A DNA stretch of 64,000 nt from an uncultured Flavobacteriaceae bacterium (GTDB taxonomy: Bacteria; Bacteroidota; Bacteroidia; Flavobacteriales; Flavobacteriaceae). The number at the start of each line of letters is the position of its first letter. Positions within the stretch are counted from its first letter, which is position 1. The notes beneath the pieces were generated by a model. It saw only the letters and a program-made list of their open reading frames with translations, ran no database searches and was not told the origin of the DNA. Below are positions 32,431 through 42,506 of the stretch, piece by piece. The stretch spans positions 248,001-312,000 of the forward strand of contig CANLWN010000003.1 in assembly GCA_947494825.1 (NCBI GenBank), written 5' to 3'. Both the position numbers and the translations under genes were made by a program.

Positions 32431-34011
32431 ATGATACATGTACCCAAGACGTTTTGCTATGGAGAGGATCATTTAACTGCAAGCATCGCCCTTGCACTCG
32501 CCCGTGGGCGAACTCAGGGCATCTTAAAGGAAGCTACCCGGAAGAAAGTAGCCGCTAACCGGAGGATCGTGGAAAAAATAGTGAGTGCCGGAGATGCGGT
32601 ATACGGCATCAACACAGGTTTTGGACCGTTGTGCACCACAAAGATTTCCAAGGAGGAAACCAAGATATTGCAGACCAATATCCTGAAAAGTCACAGTGTG
32701 GGCGTTGGGGCCCCCATCGCTTCGGAAATTGCCAAATTGATGATGATCTTAAAGGTACATTCCTTGGCAAAAGCGCATTCCGGAATCGCGCTTTCCACCT
32801 TGGACCGTATTCTGTGGCATATTGAAAATAACGCCATTCCGGTGGTTCCGGCCCAAGGCTCGGTTGGTGCCTCGGGCGATTTAGCACCGCTCTCCCATTT
32901 ATTTTTGCCCCTAATAGGTCTGGGAAAGGTGACTTATAAGGAAACAAACCTCAGCACCCAGGAACTGTTTAACAAAACAGGCCTGGGACCCTTGGAACTA
33001 GGTCCTAAGGAAGGTCTGGCCCTTATCAATGGAACCCAATTCATTGCGGCCCATGCAGTAAAAGTGGTAGAAAGCATGCACGCCTGTCTTTCCCAAGCCG
33101 ACATTATCGGGGCTATGATGTTGGAAGGGTTACAGGGATCCATAAAACCCTTTTACAATGAACTTCATGCACTGCGCCCCTTTAAGGGAAATGTACATGT
33201 AGCATCCCGGATAAAGTCGCTCTTGAAAGGTTCGGAGATCATGGAAGACCATGTGGATTGTGAACGGGTACAAGATCCGTATTCGCTGCGCTGCATGCCA
33301 CAGGTGCACGGAGCCTCACGAAATGCTTGGCTGCATTTAAAGGAACTTTTGGAAATTGAGCTGAATTCGGTTACGGACAATCCGGTAATCATCAACGAGG
33401 AATTGACGATCAGTGGAGGCAGTTTTCATGGACAACCCTTGGCTATGGCCTTGGATTATGCAGCTTTGGCCTCTTCCGAGATCGGGAATATTTCGGACCG
33501 AAGGATCTATTTGGCCTTGGAAGGCAACAGCCCTGGTGTCCCAAAACTGCTAATGCAGGATACGGGTATCAATTCGGGCTACATGATACTACAGTATACC
33601 ACGGCCGCCTTGGCCAGCGAAAACAAAGGGCTGTGTTTTCCCTCAAGTGCGGATAGCATTCCCACTTCCCTGGGCCAGGAAGATCATGTTAGCATGGGGT
33701 CCATAGGGGGCAGAAAGGCCCTGCAGATCCTTGGAAACGTAGAGAAGATATTGGCCATAGAATTGTTGACCGCCGCACAGGCGTTCGAGTATAGAAAACC
33801 GTTACGGTCGGGCCTCTTGCTCGATGAAATCCACAAGGAAATTCGCAGCAAAGTGCCTTTTGCGGAAAAGGATCGGGTTTTTTCGGATGATATTGAAATA
33901 GGAATCCATATGATACGAAACCAAAACCTCATACAGGTCATTGATCGGGTCATGGAAGGGACATCCCTATCGTTAAAGACACCCCATTCCGATGAATTTG
34001 AAGTATATTGA
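32431..34011 (+). CDS. hutH: Histidine ammonia-lyase
   Basis: 526 residues. The MIO-forming Ala-Ser-Gly lies in GSVGASGDLAPLSH near residue 148. INTGFGPLCTTKIS near 60, YSLRCMPQVHGASRN near 290 and FHGQPLAMALDYAALASSE near 335 are also characteristic. It deaminates histidine to urocanate, the first step of histidine degradation. First gene of the hut operon; the stop overlaps the region just 5 bp before hutI. Confidence 0.95.
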   Translation: MIHVPKTFCYGEDHLTASIALALARGRTQGILKEATRKKVAANRRIVEKIVSAGDAVYGINTGFGPLCTTKISKEETKILQTNILKSHSVGVGAPIASEIAKLMMILKVHSLAKAHSGIALSTLDRILWHIENNAIPVVPAQGSVGASGDLAPLSHLFLPLIGLGKVTYKETNLSTQELFNKTGLGPLELGPKEGLALINGTQFIAAHAVKVVESMHACLSQADIIGAMMLEGLQGSIKPFYNELHALRPFKGNVHVASRIKSLLKGSEIMEDHVDCERVQDPYSLRCMPQVHGASRNAWLHLKELLEIELNSVTDNPVIINEELTISGGSFHGQPLAMALDYAALASSEIGNISDRRIYLALEGNSPGVPKLLMQDTGINSGYMILQYTTAALASENKGLCFPSSADSIPTSLGQEDHVSMGSIGGRKALQILGNVEKILAIELLTAAQAFEYRKPLRSGLLLDEIHKEIRSKVPFAEKDRVFSDDIEIGIHMIRNQNLIQVIDRVMEGTSLSLKTPHSDEFEVY

Positions 34012-34015
34012 TGCT

Positions 34016-35272
34016 ATGAAAAGATACACACTTATAGGTCCCTTTACCCAACTATTGCCCATGACCGGGCTAGCCGTAAACGGCCCCATCCTGGACGCCG
34101 ACCTTCCCCTTGTGGAAGATGCGGGCGTGCTGCTCGAAAATGGAATTATCCATTCCCTTGGGCGTTATACGGAAATGCTTTCTTTGGCAAACGACCTGAA
34201 GGCCGAAAAGATGGAATTGGAGGGAAACCACAGTTGTTTCCCCGGCTTTGTAGATGCCCACACCCATATTTGTTTTGCCGGTTCCAGGGCCCGGGATTAC
34301 GCGCTGCGCAACGCGGGAAAATCGTATTTGGAGATTGCAAAAGCAGGTGGGGGCATATGGGATACGGTGACCCAAACCCGAAAGGCTTCCCGAGAAGATT
34401 TAGCAGCTGGGATTATCAAAAGAGCAAAACGGCACCTTAAAAATGGGGTCACTACGCTGGAAGTGAAGAGCGGATACGGTCTTTCCGTGGATGAGGAACT
34501 GAAAATGCTCCGGGCCATTGGCGATGCCAACAAAGAAACACCCTCCGACCTAATAGCTACTTGTTTGGCAGCCCATATGGTGCCCCGGGATTATGAAGGC
34601 ACCCCATCGGCCTATTTGGAGGAGATGGCCCAAACGCTTTTTCCCGTACTAAAGGCGGAAGGGTTGACCAACCGTGTGGATGCCTTTATCGAGGAAGGCG
34701 CCTTTTCCCAAGCGGATATCGCCCCATATTTTGAGCAGGCAAAGGCTATGGGATTTGATATTACCGTCCATGCCGACCAGTTTTCCACAGGGGGTAGTGA
34801 AGTGGCCTTGGCCCATGGAGCGGTCAGTGCTGACCATCTGGAAGCAAGTACCAACAAAGAAATTCATTTGCTGGCCCAAAGCGAGGTCATAGCCACGGCC
34901 CTTCCAGGGGCATCCCTGGGCTTGGGCTGTAATTTTACCCCCGCACGTAAGATTTTGGATGCCGGAGGTGCCTTGGCCATTGCCAGTGACCATAATCCGG
35001 GTTCGGCCCCCATGGGCGATCTGTTGACTCAGGCTACCGTTTTGGGAGCCTTTGAAAAGCTGACCAATGCGGAGGTATTGGCCGGTATTACCTTTAGGGC
35101 TGCCGCGGCCTTAAAACTATCGGACAGGGGGAAGCTTGCAAAAGGCTTTTTGGCCGACTTCAGCGTTTTTCACACCAAGGATTACCGAGAGGTTTTGTAT
35201 CACCAAGGCGCCTTTAAACCGTGTAGTGTTTGGAAGGCCGGAAAACTCATTTTTGATAAACACAAGGGATAG
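34016..35272 (+). CDS. hutI: Imidazolonepropionase
   Basis: 418 residues. An amidohydrolase-type TIM barrel with FPGFVDAHTHICFAGSRARDY (metal HxH), EVKSGYGLSVDEELKML, DITVHADQFSTGG and ASDHNPGSAP (late metal Asp). It hydrolyses 4-imidazolone-5-propanoate to N-formimidoyl-glutamate, the third step. ATG 34016 is preferred to one at 33992 that would overlap hutH by 20 bp. Four bases separate hutH and hutI; hutU follows 4 bp later. Confidence 0.95.
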   Translation: MKRYTLIGPFTQLLPMTGLAVNGPILDADLPLVEDAGVLLENGIIHSLGRYTEMLSLANDLKAEKMELEGNHSCFPGFVDAHTHICFAGSRARDYALRNAGKSYLEIAKAGGGIWDTVTQTRKASREDLAAGIIKRAKRHLKNGVTTLEVKSGYGLSVDEELKMLRAIGDANKETPSDLIATCLAAHMVPRDYEGTPSAYLEEMAQTLFPVLKAEGLTNRVDAFIEEGAFSQADIAPYFEQAKAMGFDITVHADQFSTGGSEVALAHGAVSADHLEASTNKEIHLLAQSEVIATALPGASLGLGCNFTPARKILDAGGALAIASDHNPGSAPMGDLLTQATVLGAFEKLTNAEVLAGITFRAAAALKLSDRGKLAKGFLADFSVFHTKDYREVLYHQGAFKPCSVWKAGKLIFDKHKG

Positions 35273-35276
35273 GGAA

Positions 35277-37301
35277 ATGACAGCAACTAAAATTACTACA
35301 GATTTCAAAGCTCAAATCCTTCAAGGTATTCCCAAGGAATTACCACCAAAAAGGGCGTATGACCCAAAGGCCAACCATGCGCCCAAACGCATGGACATTC
35401 TGAGTCAGGAAGAAAAGAGATTGGCGGTCCGTAATGCGCTGCGCTATTTTCCGGAAGCATGGCACAGGGAACTCTCCAAAGAGTTTGCAAACGAATTGGA
35501 GACCTATGGTCGCATTTATATGTACCGTTTTAAACCAGGGTACGAACTCTACGCAAGACCCATAGACGCCTATCCGGCAAAAACGCCCCAAGCGGCTAGC
35601 CTAATGCTCATGATACAGAACAACCTGGATCCCGCCGTTGCGCAGCATCCCGAAGAATTGATTACCTATGGGGGCAATGGGGCGGTATTTCAGAACTGGG
35701 CGCAATACCTACTTTGCATGAAATACCTGGCTGAAATGACAGAGGAACAGACCCTCCATATCTATTCAGGACACCCTATGGGCCTCTTTCCCTCCTCCCG
35801 GCAAGCACCAAGGGCTGTTGTAACCAATGGGATGATGATTCCTAACTATTCCAGGCCGGAGGATTGGGAAAAATACAATGCCCTGGGCGTTACCCAATAC
35901 GGACAGATGACCGCTGGTTCCTATATGTATATTGGTCCACAGGGTATTGTGCACGGCACTACGATAACCGTAATGAACGCCTTCCGAAAAGTCCTGAAAC
36001 CCGAAGAACCGGTAAAGGGCAAACTGTTTTTGACCTCTGGACTGGGAGGTATGAGCGGGGCCCAGCCCAAGGCCGGGAACATTGCGGGCTGTATCACAAT
36101 TTGTGCGGAGGTCAATCCGGCCGCTGCCAGGAAACGGCATGAACAGGCATGGGTGGACGAACTGCTTACAGATATGGACCTATTGGTAAAAAGATCCCGA
36201 AAAGCAATCGAACTCCAGGAGGTGGTTTCCCTGGCCTATGTGGGCAATATCGTGGAGGTCTGGGAGCGGTTCTACGAGGAAGGACTTTTTGTTCATTTGG
36301 GTTCGGACCAAACTTCGCTTCACAACCCTTGGAGCGGGGGCTATTACCCAGCAGGTCTAAGTTTTGAGGAAGCCAACGATATGATGCGCCAAGATCCGAA
36401 AACCTTTAAAAAATATGTACAGCAGTCCTTAAGAAGACAGGTGGAGGCCATTAACAAGCATGCAGAAAAGGGAACCTATTTCTTTGATTACGGCAATGCC
36501 TTTTTATTGGAGGCTTCCCGAGCTGGAGCAGCGGTTATGGCCGGGAACGGAATCGATTTTAAGTACCCTTCCTATGTACAGGACATTTTGGGACCCATGT
36601 GCTTCGATTATGGTTTTGGCCCGTTTAGATGGGTATGTACCTCGGGACTTCCCGAGGATCTTCAAAAGACGGACAACATTGCCCTACAGGCCATGGAACA
36701 GATAAAACACGGGGCGCCGGCAGAAATCCAGCAACAGCTACAGGATAACATAAGGTGGATCCAAGAAGCGGATACCAACAAGTTAGTGGTGGGTTCCCAG
36801 GCCCGTATCCTGTACGCCGATGCCGAAGGTAGGGCCAAAATAGCGGAGGCCTTTAACCGGGCCATTGAGAACAAGGAAATCTCGGCGCCCGTTGTCTTGG
36901 GGCGCGACCACCATGATGTAAGTGGAACAGATTCCCCCTTTAGGGAAACGAGCAACATCTACGACGGGAGTAAATTCACCGCTGATATGGCCATCCACAA
37001 TGTGATAGGCGACAGTTTTAGAGGAGCTACCTGGGTCTCCATACACAACGGCGGCGGTGTAGGCTGGGGCGAGGTAATCAATGGCGGCTTTGGTATGGTA
37101 CTGGACGGTTCTGAAGATGCTTCCAGAAAATTGAAAAGTATGTTGTTCTACGATGTAAACAACGGTATTGCGCGTAGAAGCTGGGCGCGGAACAAAGAAG
37201 CCATTTTTGCCCTAAAGCGGGAAATGGACCGAAGCCCGGAACTGAAGGTAAGCCTGCCCAACTTGGTGGCGGATGAACTGTTGGACGGATTGTTTAATTA
37301 A
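35277..37301 (+). CDS. hutU: Urocanate hydratase
   Basis: 674 residues. LITYGGNGAVFQNWAQYLL, YSGHPMGLFPSSRQAPRAVV and LFLTSGLGGMSGAQPKA form the NAD-binding Rossmann region; YYPAGLSFEEANDMM and HNGGGVGWGEVINGGFGMVLDG are conserved late motifs. It adds water to urocanate using bound NAD, the second step. The protein is about 120 residues longer than the proteobacterial enzyme and belongs to the longer Bacteroidota form. ATG 35277 is chosen because upstream in-frame ATGs lie inside hutI. Confidence 0.95.
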   Translation: MTATKITTDFKAQILQGIPKELPPKRAYDPKANHAPKRMDILSQEEKRLAVRNALRYFPEAWHRELSKEFANELETYGRIYMYRFKPGYELYARPIDAYPAKTPQAASLMLMIQNNLDPAVAQHPEELITYGGNGAVFQNWAQYLLCMKYLAEMTEEQTLHIYSGHPMGLFPSSRQAPRAVVTNGMMIPNYSRPEDWEKYNALGVTQYGQMTAGSYMYIGPQGIVHGTTITVMNAFRKVLKPEEPVKGKLFLTSGLGGMSGAQPKAGNIAGCITICAEVNPAAARKRHEQAWVDELLTDMDLLVKRSRKAIELQEVVSLAYVGNIVEVWERFYEEGLFVHLGSDQTSLHNPWSGGYYPAGLSFEEANDMMRQDPKTFKKYVQQSLRRQVEAINKHAEKGTYFFDYGNAFLLEASRAGAAVMAGNGIDFKYPSYVQDILGPMCFDYGFGPFRWVCTSGLPEDLQKTDNIALQAMEQIKHGAPAEIQQQLQDNIRWIQEADTNKLVVGSQARILYADAEGRAKIAEAFNRAIENKEISAPVVLGRDHHDVSGTDSPFRETSNIYDGSKFTADMAIHNVIGDSFRGATWVSIHNGGGVGWGEVINGGFGMVLDGSEDASRKLKSMLFYDVNNGIARRSWARNKEAIFALKREMDRSPELKVSLPNLVADELLDGLFN

Positions 37302-37324
37302 GATCATATCCTTAAATCCATTGT

Positions 37325-38134
37325 ATGAAGCTCTTTAAAATCACAAGCCCCACAGTTGCCCAGGTTCCCATCATTATCAGTATACCCCATGCCGGTACCC
37401 GCCTTCCTTCGGAATTAAAAAAACATTACAAAAAAGGCATGCGCAGGCATCTGGACGACACGGATTGGTTTGTACATAGACTGTACGAATTCGCCCCTTC
37501 CCTGGGGATTACCCTAATCAAAGCCAATCTGAGCAGGTGGGTAATAGATCTTAACAGAAGCCCCGAAAGTATCCCCCTGTATTCCGATGACCGTCTCATT
37601 ACCCCAAACACCCCTACCACGGATTTTTACGGCAATTCCCTCTATAAGTCCAAGGAATTGGAGCCAGACAAGGATGAAGTCGCAAGAAGATTGCAGGGGT
37701 ATTATAGGCCGTACCACCAACAAGTGGCCCAACTGCTCGAGGAAAGAAAAAAAACCTTTGGACAAGTACTGCTATGGGATGCGCATTCTATCCGTCACAG
37801 GGTCAGTACCATTCAAAAAGACCCGTTCCCGGACATGATCTTAGGGAACAATGATGAACGAACGGCACATCCAAAACTAATCCGGACGGCCTTGAAAGGG
37901 CTAAACTCCGGACGATTTGAAGTACATCACAACCATCCGTTCAAGGGCGGCCATATTACCCGTTCCTTTGGAAAACCGGAGAACGGGGTGCATGCACTTC
38001 AATTGGAAATGAACAAAATCCTCTATATGGATGACAACGAGCTAACGTACAATGAGGACAGGGCCAGCAAGGTGCAAAAGGTATTGCGAACAACACTTGA
38101 AGGTTTAATCAAAACCATGGAACATTCGTTATGA
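37325..38134 (+). CDS. hutG: N-formylglutamate amidohydrolase
   Basis: 269 residues. ISIPHAGTRLPSELKKHYKKG, DDTDWFVHRLYEF, LLWDAHSIRH and HHNHPFKGGHITRSFGKP match the N-formylglutamate deformylase family, a metal-dependent hydrolase. It cleaves N-formylglutamate to glutamate and formate, the last step of the deiminase route. Its stop overlaps the hutF start (ATGA), showing translational coupling. Confidence 0.92.
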   Translation: MKLFKITSPTVAQVPIIISIPHAGTRLPSELKKHYKKGMRRHLDDTDWFVHRLYEFAPSLGITLIKANLSRWVIDLNRSPESIPLYSDDRLITPNTPTTDFYGNSLYKSKELEPDKDEVARRLQGYYRPYHQQVAQLLEERKKTFGQVLLWDAHSIRHRVSTIQKDPFPDMILGNNDERTAHPKLIRTALKGLNSGRFEVHHNHPFKGGHITRSFGKPENGVHALQLEMNKILYMDDNELTYNEDRASKVQKVLRTTLEGLIKTMEHSL

Positions 38135-39507
38135 AAACCTACTGCTTCAAAGCGATATTACAAAATACCGGCTGGTTGGAAAACACGGCAATTACCGTCA
38201 ATGACGCAGGCCTAATTTCGGACATTTCGCCCTTTGACCCTTTGAAAACCCCCTCTGATGTCATGGGCTATGCGCTTCCTGGTTTTCAGAACGCGCATTC
38301 CCATGCCTTTCAATACGCCATGGCCGGATTGGCCGAAAGACATGAAAATGTAGCAGAGCGGGATGATTTTTGGGGCTGGCGGGAAAGCATGTACCAATTG
38401 GCGCTTACTATAGATCCCGATCAAATGGAAGCCATTGCCAGCATGCTCTATGCCGAAATGGCGAGGCACGGTTATACCCATGTGGCCGAGTTCCATTACC
38501 TCCATCACGATAAAAAAGGGCAACCCTACGCCAATCTCGCAGAGATGGGTAGCCGATTGATAGCTGCGGCAAAAAAAGTGGGTATCGGAATTACGTTGGT
38601 TCCTATTTTTTACCAAAAAGGAGGGTTTGGAAAAGAACCCAACAACAGGCAAAGAAGATTTATCTCCCCAGATATTGACGCCTATCTAAAACTGTTGGAT
38701 GCGAGCAAGGAAGCCTGCAAATACTATAAACACGCCAACATTGGTATAGGAATCCATTCCCTGAGGGGGGTGGAGCCATCGGCTGTTGCCGAAATAGCCA
38801 AATCGGGACCTCAGGATATCCCCTTTCACATACATGTTTCGGAACAAGTAAAAGAGGTACGGGATGCACTGCAGTATTTGGGAAAACGGCCTGTGGAATG
38901 GTTGTTGGACAATGTGGATCTGAACCAAAGGTTTCATTTGGTGCACGCCACGCATTTAACGGATGCCGAAATCACGGGCATTGCAAAAAGCAAGGCCAAT
39001 GTTGTTCTTTGTCCCAGCACGGAAGGCAATCTGGGCGACGGTATTTTTCAACTTAGAAAGTACCAGGACCAGGGAGGCAGTTGGTGCATAGGAACCGATA
39101 GCCATATCGGTCTAAACCCGTTGGAAGAGTTGCGGCTCCTGGATTATGGCCAGCGATTGACTTCCCACAAAAGAAATACGTACTTTTCGCCCAAAGAAGG
39201 CGATAGCGGCTCATATGCGCTTAAAATGGCCACCTTGGCAGGAAGAAGGGCAATGGGCGATTTTACAACCGGTTTTTTTGCCCCTGGAAAAGCTTTGAAC
39301 GCCAACGTCCTAGATTCTACAGCTCCGTTGCTGGCAAGCAGCTCCCTGCATAACCTGTCATCCACACTGGTGTATACCGCTGATACATGCATGCAAACAG
39401 GGACAATAGCTCATGGGAAAACCATAATACGAGCAGGGCATTACGAAAAGAAGGAAGCTATAGCCAACGCGTTTTCCTCGGTCATTAAGGAGTTAAACAA
39501 CCGCTAG
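38131..39507 (+). CDS. hutF: Formimidoylglutamate deiminase
   Basis: 458 residues, amidohydrolase superfamily. LPGFQNAHSHAFQYAMAGLAE (metal HxH), HVAEFHYLHH, HIHVSEQ and CIGTDSHIGLNPLEELRLLDYGQRL are the HutF motifs. It deiminates N-formimidoyl-glutamate to N-formylglutamate and ammonia. The presence of HutF with HutG, and no formiminoglutamase or formiminotransferase here, means the operon uses the five-step route ending in formate. It converges on hmgA with a 9-bp gap. Confidence 0.93.
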   Translation: MKTYCFKAILQNTGWLENTAITVNDAGLISDISPFDPLKTPSDVMGYALPGFQNAHSHAFQYAMAGLAERHENVAERDDFWGWRESMYQLALTIDPDQMEAIASMLYAEMARHGYTHVAEFHYLHHDKKGQPYANLAEMGSRLIAAAKKVGIGITLVPIFYQKGGFGKEPNNRQRRFISPDIDAYLKLLDASKEACKYYKHANIGIGIHSLRGVEPSAVAEIAKSGPQDIPFHIHVSEQVKEVRDALQYLGKRPVEWLLDNVDLNQRFHLVHATHLTDAEITGIAKSKANVVLCPSTEGNLGDGIFQLRKYQDQGGSWCIGTDSHIGLNPLEELRLLDYGQRLTSHKRNTYFSPKEGDSGSYALKMATLAGRRAMGDFTTGFFAPGKALNANVLDSTAPLLASSSLHNLSSTLVYTADTCMQTGTIAHGKTIIRAGHYEKKEAIANAFSSVIKELNNR

Positions 39508-39516
39508 TGCCTTTCC

Positions 39517-40674
39517 CTACTCCAACCAGGACTGGTAGTAAATACCATCGTCGATATCCAAAGCGGTCTGAGTTAACTGCAAAGGTTTAAAGGTGTCGAT
39601 CATTACCGCGAGTTCCTCGGTCCCTGCCTTGCCAATACTGGCCTCATAGGTGCCTGGATGCGGTCCGTGTGGAATACCGGCGGGATGCAGGGAAATATAA
39701 CCTTGGTCAATGTTCTTTCGGCTCATAAAATCCCCATCCACATAGTACAGGACCTCATCCGAATCTATGTTGGAATGGTTATAGGGCGCGGGAATGGCCT
39801 GCGGATGGTAATCATAAAGACGCGGACAAAAAGAACAGACCACAAAGGCTCCCGTTTCAAAAGTCTGGTGCACCGGTGGCGGTTGGTGCACCCGGCCCGT
39901 TATAGGTTCAAAATTATGGATGGAAAAACCGTAGGGATAATTATAGCCGTCCCATCCCACCACATCAAAAGGGTGAGACGCGTAAATCAGGTGGTGTAAT
40001 TGCCCCTGTTTTTTCACTTTTATCAAAAATTCGCCCATCTCATCGTATGTCTTCAGATTTTCGGGCAGTTTAAAGTCGCGCTCGCAAAAAGGCGAATGCT
40101 CCAAATGTTGCCCAAACCAGTTCCTGTACCGTTTAGGGGTATACAACGGATGGTAGGATTCCGTAACCAACAGGCGATTCTCGTCCGTATCAAATTGGAT
40201 CTGGTAGATCATTCCCCTGGGAATCAGCAAATAATCCCCGTATTCAAAAGAAATATCGCCCAGCATGGTCTTTAAGGTACCACTGCCCTTATGCACGAAC
40301 AACAGTTCGTCAGCATCGGCGTTCTTGTAGAAATAGTCGGTCATGGAACTTTTTGGGGCGGCAAGGCCCACGTGCACATCGTGGTTAAAAAGGATAGTTT
40401 TCCTACTCTCCAGATAGTCGTCCTCCGGTCTTATTCCAAAACCCTTGAGCAAGCGCGACTTTATGTTGTATTCTACGGCGGCCCGTGGGCTTATATCCAA
40501 TGTTTTGCCCACCTCCTTTACCATGGTAGGTCTGTACAGATGGTACATCAAAGAAGACATTCCATCAAAGCCTATGGTCCCAAACAATTGTTCGTAATGC
40601 AGGGTACCATCTTCCTTCTTGAATATGGTGTGCCTTTTCTGGGGCATGCTGCCCAATTTGTGGTATAACGGCAT
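39517..40674 (-). CDS. hmgA: Homogentisate 1,2-dioxygenase
   Basis: 385 residues. A double cupin with ADELLFVHKGSGTLKTMLGD (near 132), a long middle segment, then the Fe(II) site region VGWDGYNYPYGFSIHNFEPITGRVHQPPPVHQTFE and a late ISLHPAGIPHGPHPG. It opens the ring of homogentisate in tyrosine and phenylalanine degradation. It is shorter than the roughly 440-residue human/Pseudomonas form but has the same core, as in many Bacteroidota. No fumarylacetoacetase gene is in the window. Confidence 0.9.
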   Translation of the reverse strand: MPLYHKLGSMPQKRHTIFKKEDGTLHYEQLFGTIGFDGMSSLMYHLYRPTMVKEVGKTLDISPRAAVEYNIKSRLLKGFGIRPEDDYLESRKTILFNHDVHVGLAAPKSSMTDYFYKNADADELLFVHKGSGTLKTMLGDISFEYGDYLLIPRGMIYQIQFDTDENRLLVTESYHPLYTPKRYRNWFGQHLEHSPFCERDFKLPENLKTYDEMGEFLIKVKKQGQLHHLIYASHPFDVVGWDGYNYPYGFSIHNFEPITGRVHQPPPVHQTFETGAFVVCSFCPRLYDYHPQAIPAPYNHSNIDSDEVLYYVDGDFMSRKNIDQGYISLHPAGIPHGPHPGTYEASIGKAGTEELAVMIDTFKPLQLTQTALDIDDGIYYQSWLE

Positions 40675-40855
40675 AATTCGTCGCTTTAAATGCTACCAAA
40701 TAAAATTACGACAAATCAGGGTATTTTATAAGGTTCCCCAAAAAAATACGGTTTTCACAAGGATTTTACCGCTGCCATTCATATTTGTTCGAAGTACCAC
40801 CGAAATTCTTGTTTTCTTGTTCGGAAATTCCACTTTTCCTTGAAGTAATGGCAAC

Positions 40856-40952
40856 AAAAAAAGCCTTCCATAGGGAAAGCCTTTCATTGGTTAGCACCAA
40901 AATTTGCTCTGGTGGCTATACCTTGCATCGAGAGTATCGATGCACAACACAA
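40856..40952 (-). ncRNA. Candidate structured small RNA
   Basis: The minus strand has an exact -7 element TATATTTG (40958-40965), then three hairpins: TGCATCGA / TCGATGCA (40924-40944, five-base loop), AGCACCA / TGGTGGCT with a bulge (40893-40917), and a terminator with a 10-bp bulged stem and T-tract at 40856-40884. It would give a transcript of about 97 bases between ndh and hmgA, ending about 180 bp before hmgA. No open reading frame of note lies inside. It could instead be a structured 3' UTR of ndh. It matches no RNA family I recognise. Confidence 0.5.
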
Positions 40953-41002
40953 CGTTGCAAATATAGTAAAGCTTTTTAAACTGGACTATTCTTTTCCCTA
41001 AA

Positions 41003-42280
41003 CTATGCTTTTGGGTTGTAGGACCTAATGATCAAACGGGCGGCCTTGTCGTAATTGATGTAGTTATATACCCAGTTAAAAAAGACGATAACCCGGTTTC
41101 GGAACCCTACCAAAAACCATAGGTGGATGAACATCCAAATGAACCAGGCCACAAAACCGCCAAAGCGGAACTTTTTCAAATCTACCACCGCTTTGTTCCT
41201 CCCAACCGTGGCCATGGTGCCTTTGTCAAAATATTTAAAGGGAATCATGGGCCTTCCTTGCATAAGGTGCCTAAAATTTCTGGCCAAATGTGCTCCCTGT
41301 TGTATGGCCGGTTGCGCCACTTGTGGATGCCCTTTGGGATAGGCCTCTGTCTCCATATAGGCAATGTCGCCCACCGCAAAAATGTTTTCGTAACCCGCCA
41401 CCTGATTGAAGCTATTGACTTTGAACCGGTTAAGGTGTTCCACAAAATTATCGGTTTCAAAACCCGCTACCATAGCTCCGGTAACTCCGGCTGTCCAGAT
41501 GAAGTTTTTGGTGTTCATAGTGGTCCCGTTATCCATGGTGAGCACTTCCCCATTATAGTCCTTTACGATGGTATTTAAATGAATTTTCACCCCCAAACGC
41601 TCCAGAAAGTGCTGCGCCCTTTTGGATGCCATGGGACTCATGGGGGCCAAAACCCGGTCCGAACCCTCAAACAGATGGATCTCCATCTCGTCAATATTGA
41701 GGTGCTGGTAATCCTTGGGAAACACGTTCCTTTTTAGTTCCGCGAAGGCCCCGGCCAGTTCAACACCTGTGGGTCCTGCTCCCACGATACAAAAGTTCAG
41801 CAGCGCCATCCGTTCCGACTCCTTGGGCGAGTCATCTGCCTTTTCAAAATTTTGGAGCATCAGGCTCCGTATATTCAGTGCTTGGGGAACCGTCTTCATG
41901 GGCATGGCATGTTCTTGGATATCCGTGTTCCCAAAAAAATTGGTCCTGGTACCCGTGGCCATGACCAGATAATCATAGCGCACGCTGCCCATATCTGTGT
42001 GTACCTCCTGCCTGGCCGGATCTACACGGTCTACCTTGGCCCACCTAAAGTGAAAATCAGACAGTTTTCTGAGTACCTTACGGATGGGGTAGGCAATGGA
42101 ATCGGGTTCCAGTCCACTGGTGGACACCTGATACAATAAGGGTTGAAAAGTGTGGTAGTTGCGCTTGTCTATCAAAACCACCTGCGCCGATACTTTTTTA
42201 AGCTTTTTTGCCAGGGATATGCCCGCAAAACCCCCACCAATAATAATGATTCTTTTCTTTTCCGTTTCGGGAAGATTCAT
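41003..42280 (-). CDS. ndh: Type II NADH dehydrogenase (NDH-2)
   Basis: 425 residues. FAD motif IIIIGGGFAGISLAKKL, the quinone-region signature YHTFQPLLYQVSTSGLEPDSIAYPIRK, MATGTRTNFFGN, NADH motif CIVGAGPTGVELAGAFAELK and FAD motif 2 NIFAVGDIAYM. The C-terminus (VAWFIWMFIHLWFLVGF then VFFNWVYNYINYD) is the membrane anchor. It passes electrons from NADH to quinone without pumping protons. Transcribed alone on the minus strand; no FNR-type operator is seen upstream. Confidence 0.92.
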   Translation of the reverse strand: MNLPETEKKRIIIIGGGFAGISLAKKLKKVSAQVVLIDKRNYHTFQPLLYQVSTSGLEPDSIAYPIRKVLRKLSDFHFRWAKVDRVDPARQEVHTDMGSVRYDYLVMATGTRTNFFGNTDIQEHAMPMKTVPQALNIRSLMLQNFEKADDSPKESERMALLNFCIVGAGPTGVELAGAFAELKRNVFPKDYQHLNIDEMEIHLFEGSDRVLAPMSPMASKRAQHFLERLGVKIHLNTIVKDYNGEVLTMDNGTTMNTKNFIWTAGVTGAMVAGFETDNFVEHLNRFKVNSFNQVAGYENIFAVGDIAYMETEAYPKGHPQVAQPAIQQGAHLARNFRHLMQGRPMIPFKYFDKGTMATVGRNKAVVDLKKFRFGGFVAWFIWMFIHLWFLVGFRNRVIVFFNWVYNYINYDKAARLIIRSYNPKA

Positions 42281-42506
42281 GTACGAAGTTTATACAAAAA
42301 TAAGCAATCCCCTCCCGTTATTCACAACTTTAAAGAAAGTATAACAATAGGTTGTAAGGGGGATAAAAAGCCCAAAAACGGGACAAGCCGCCAGCGAAAG
42401 GGCGGTGGTCGAAATTTGCTGCCACTAATCGTATTAGACGAGCTTGCAAGTATTTGATATTTAACTTTATAATGTTATTTTAAAGCCCCTTTTAATAAAA
42501 CCGTGT

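Noticed and set aside
42380-42430. GC-rich hairpin before the toroid lipoprotein as a riboswitch
   Set aside because: Only one simple stem is seen, with no conserved riboswitch core that I recognise and no terminator switch.
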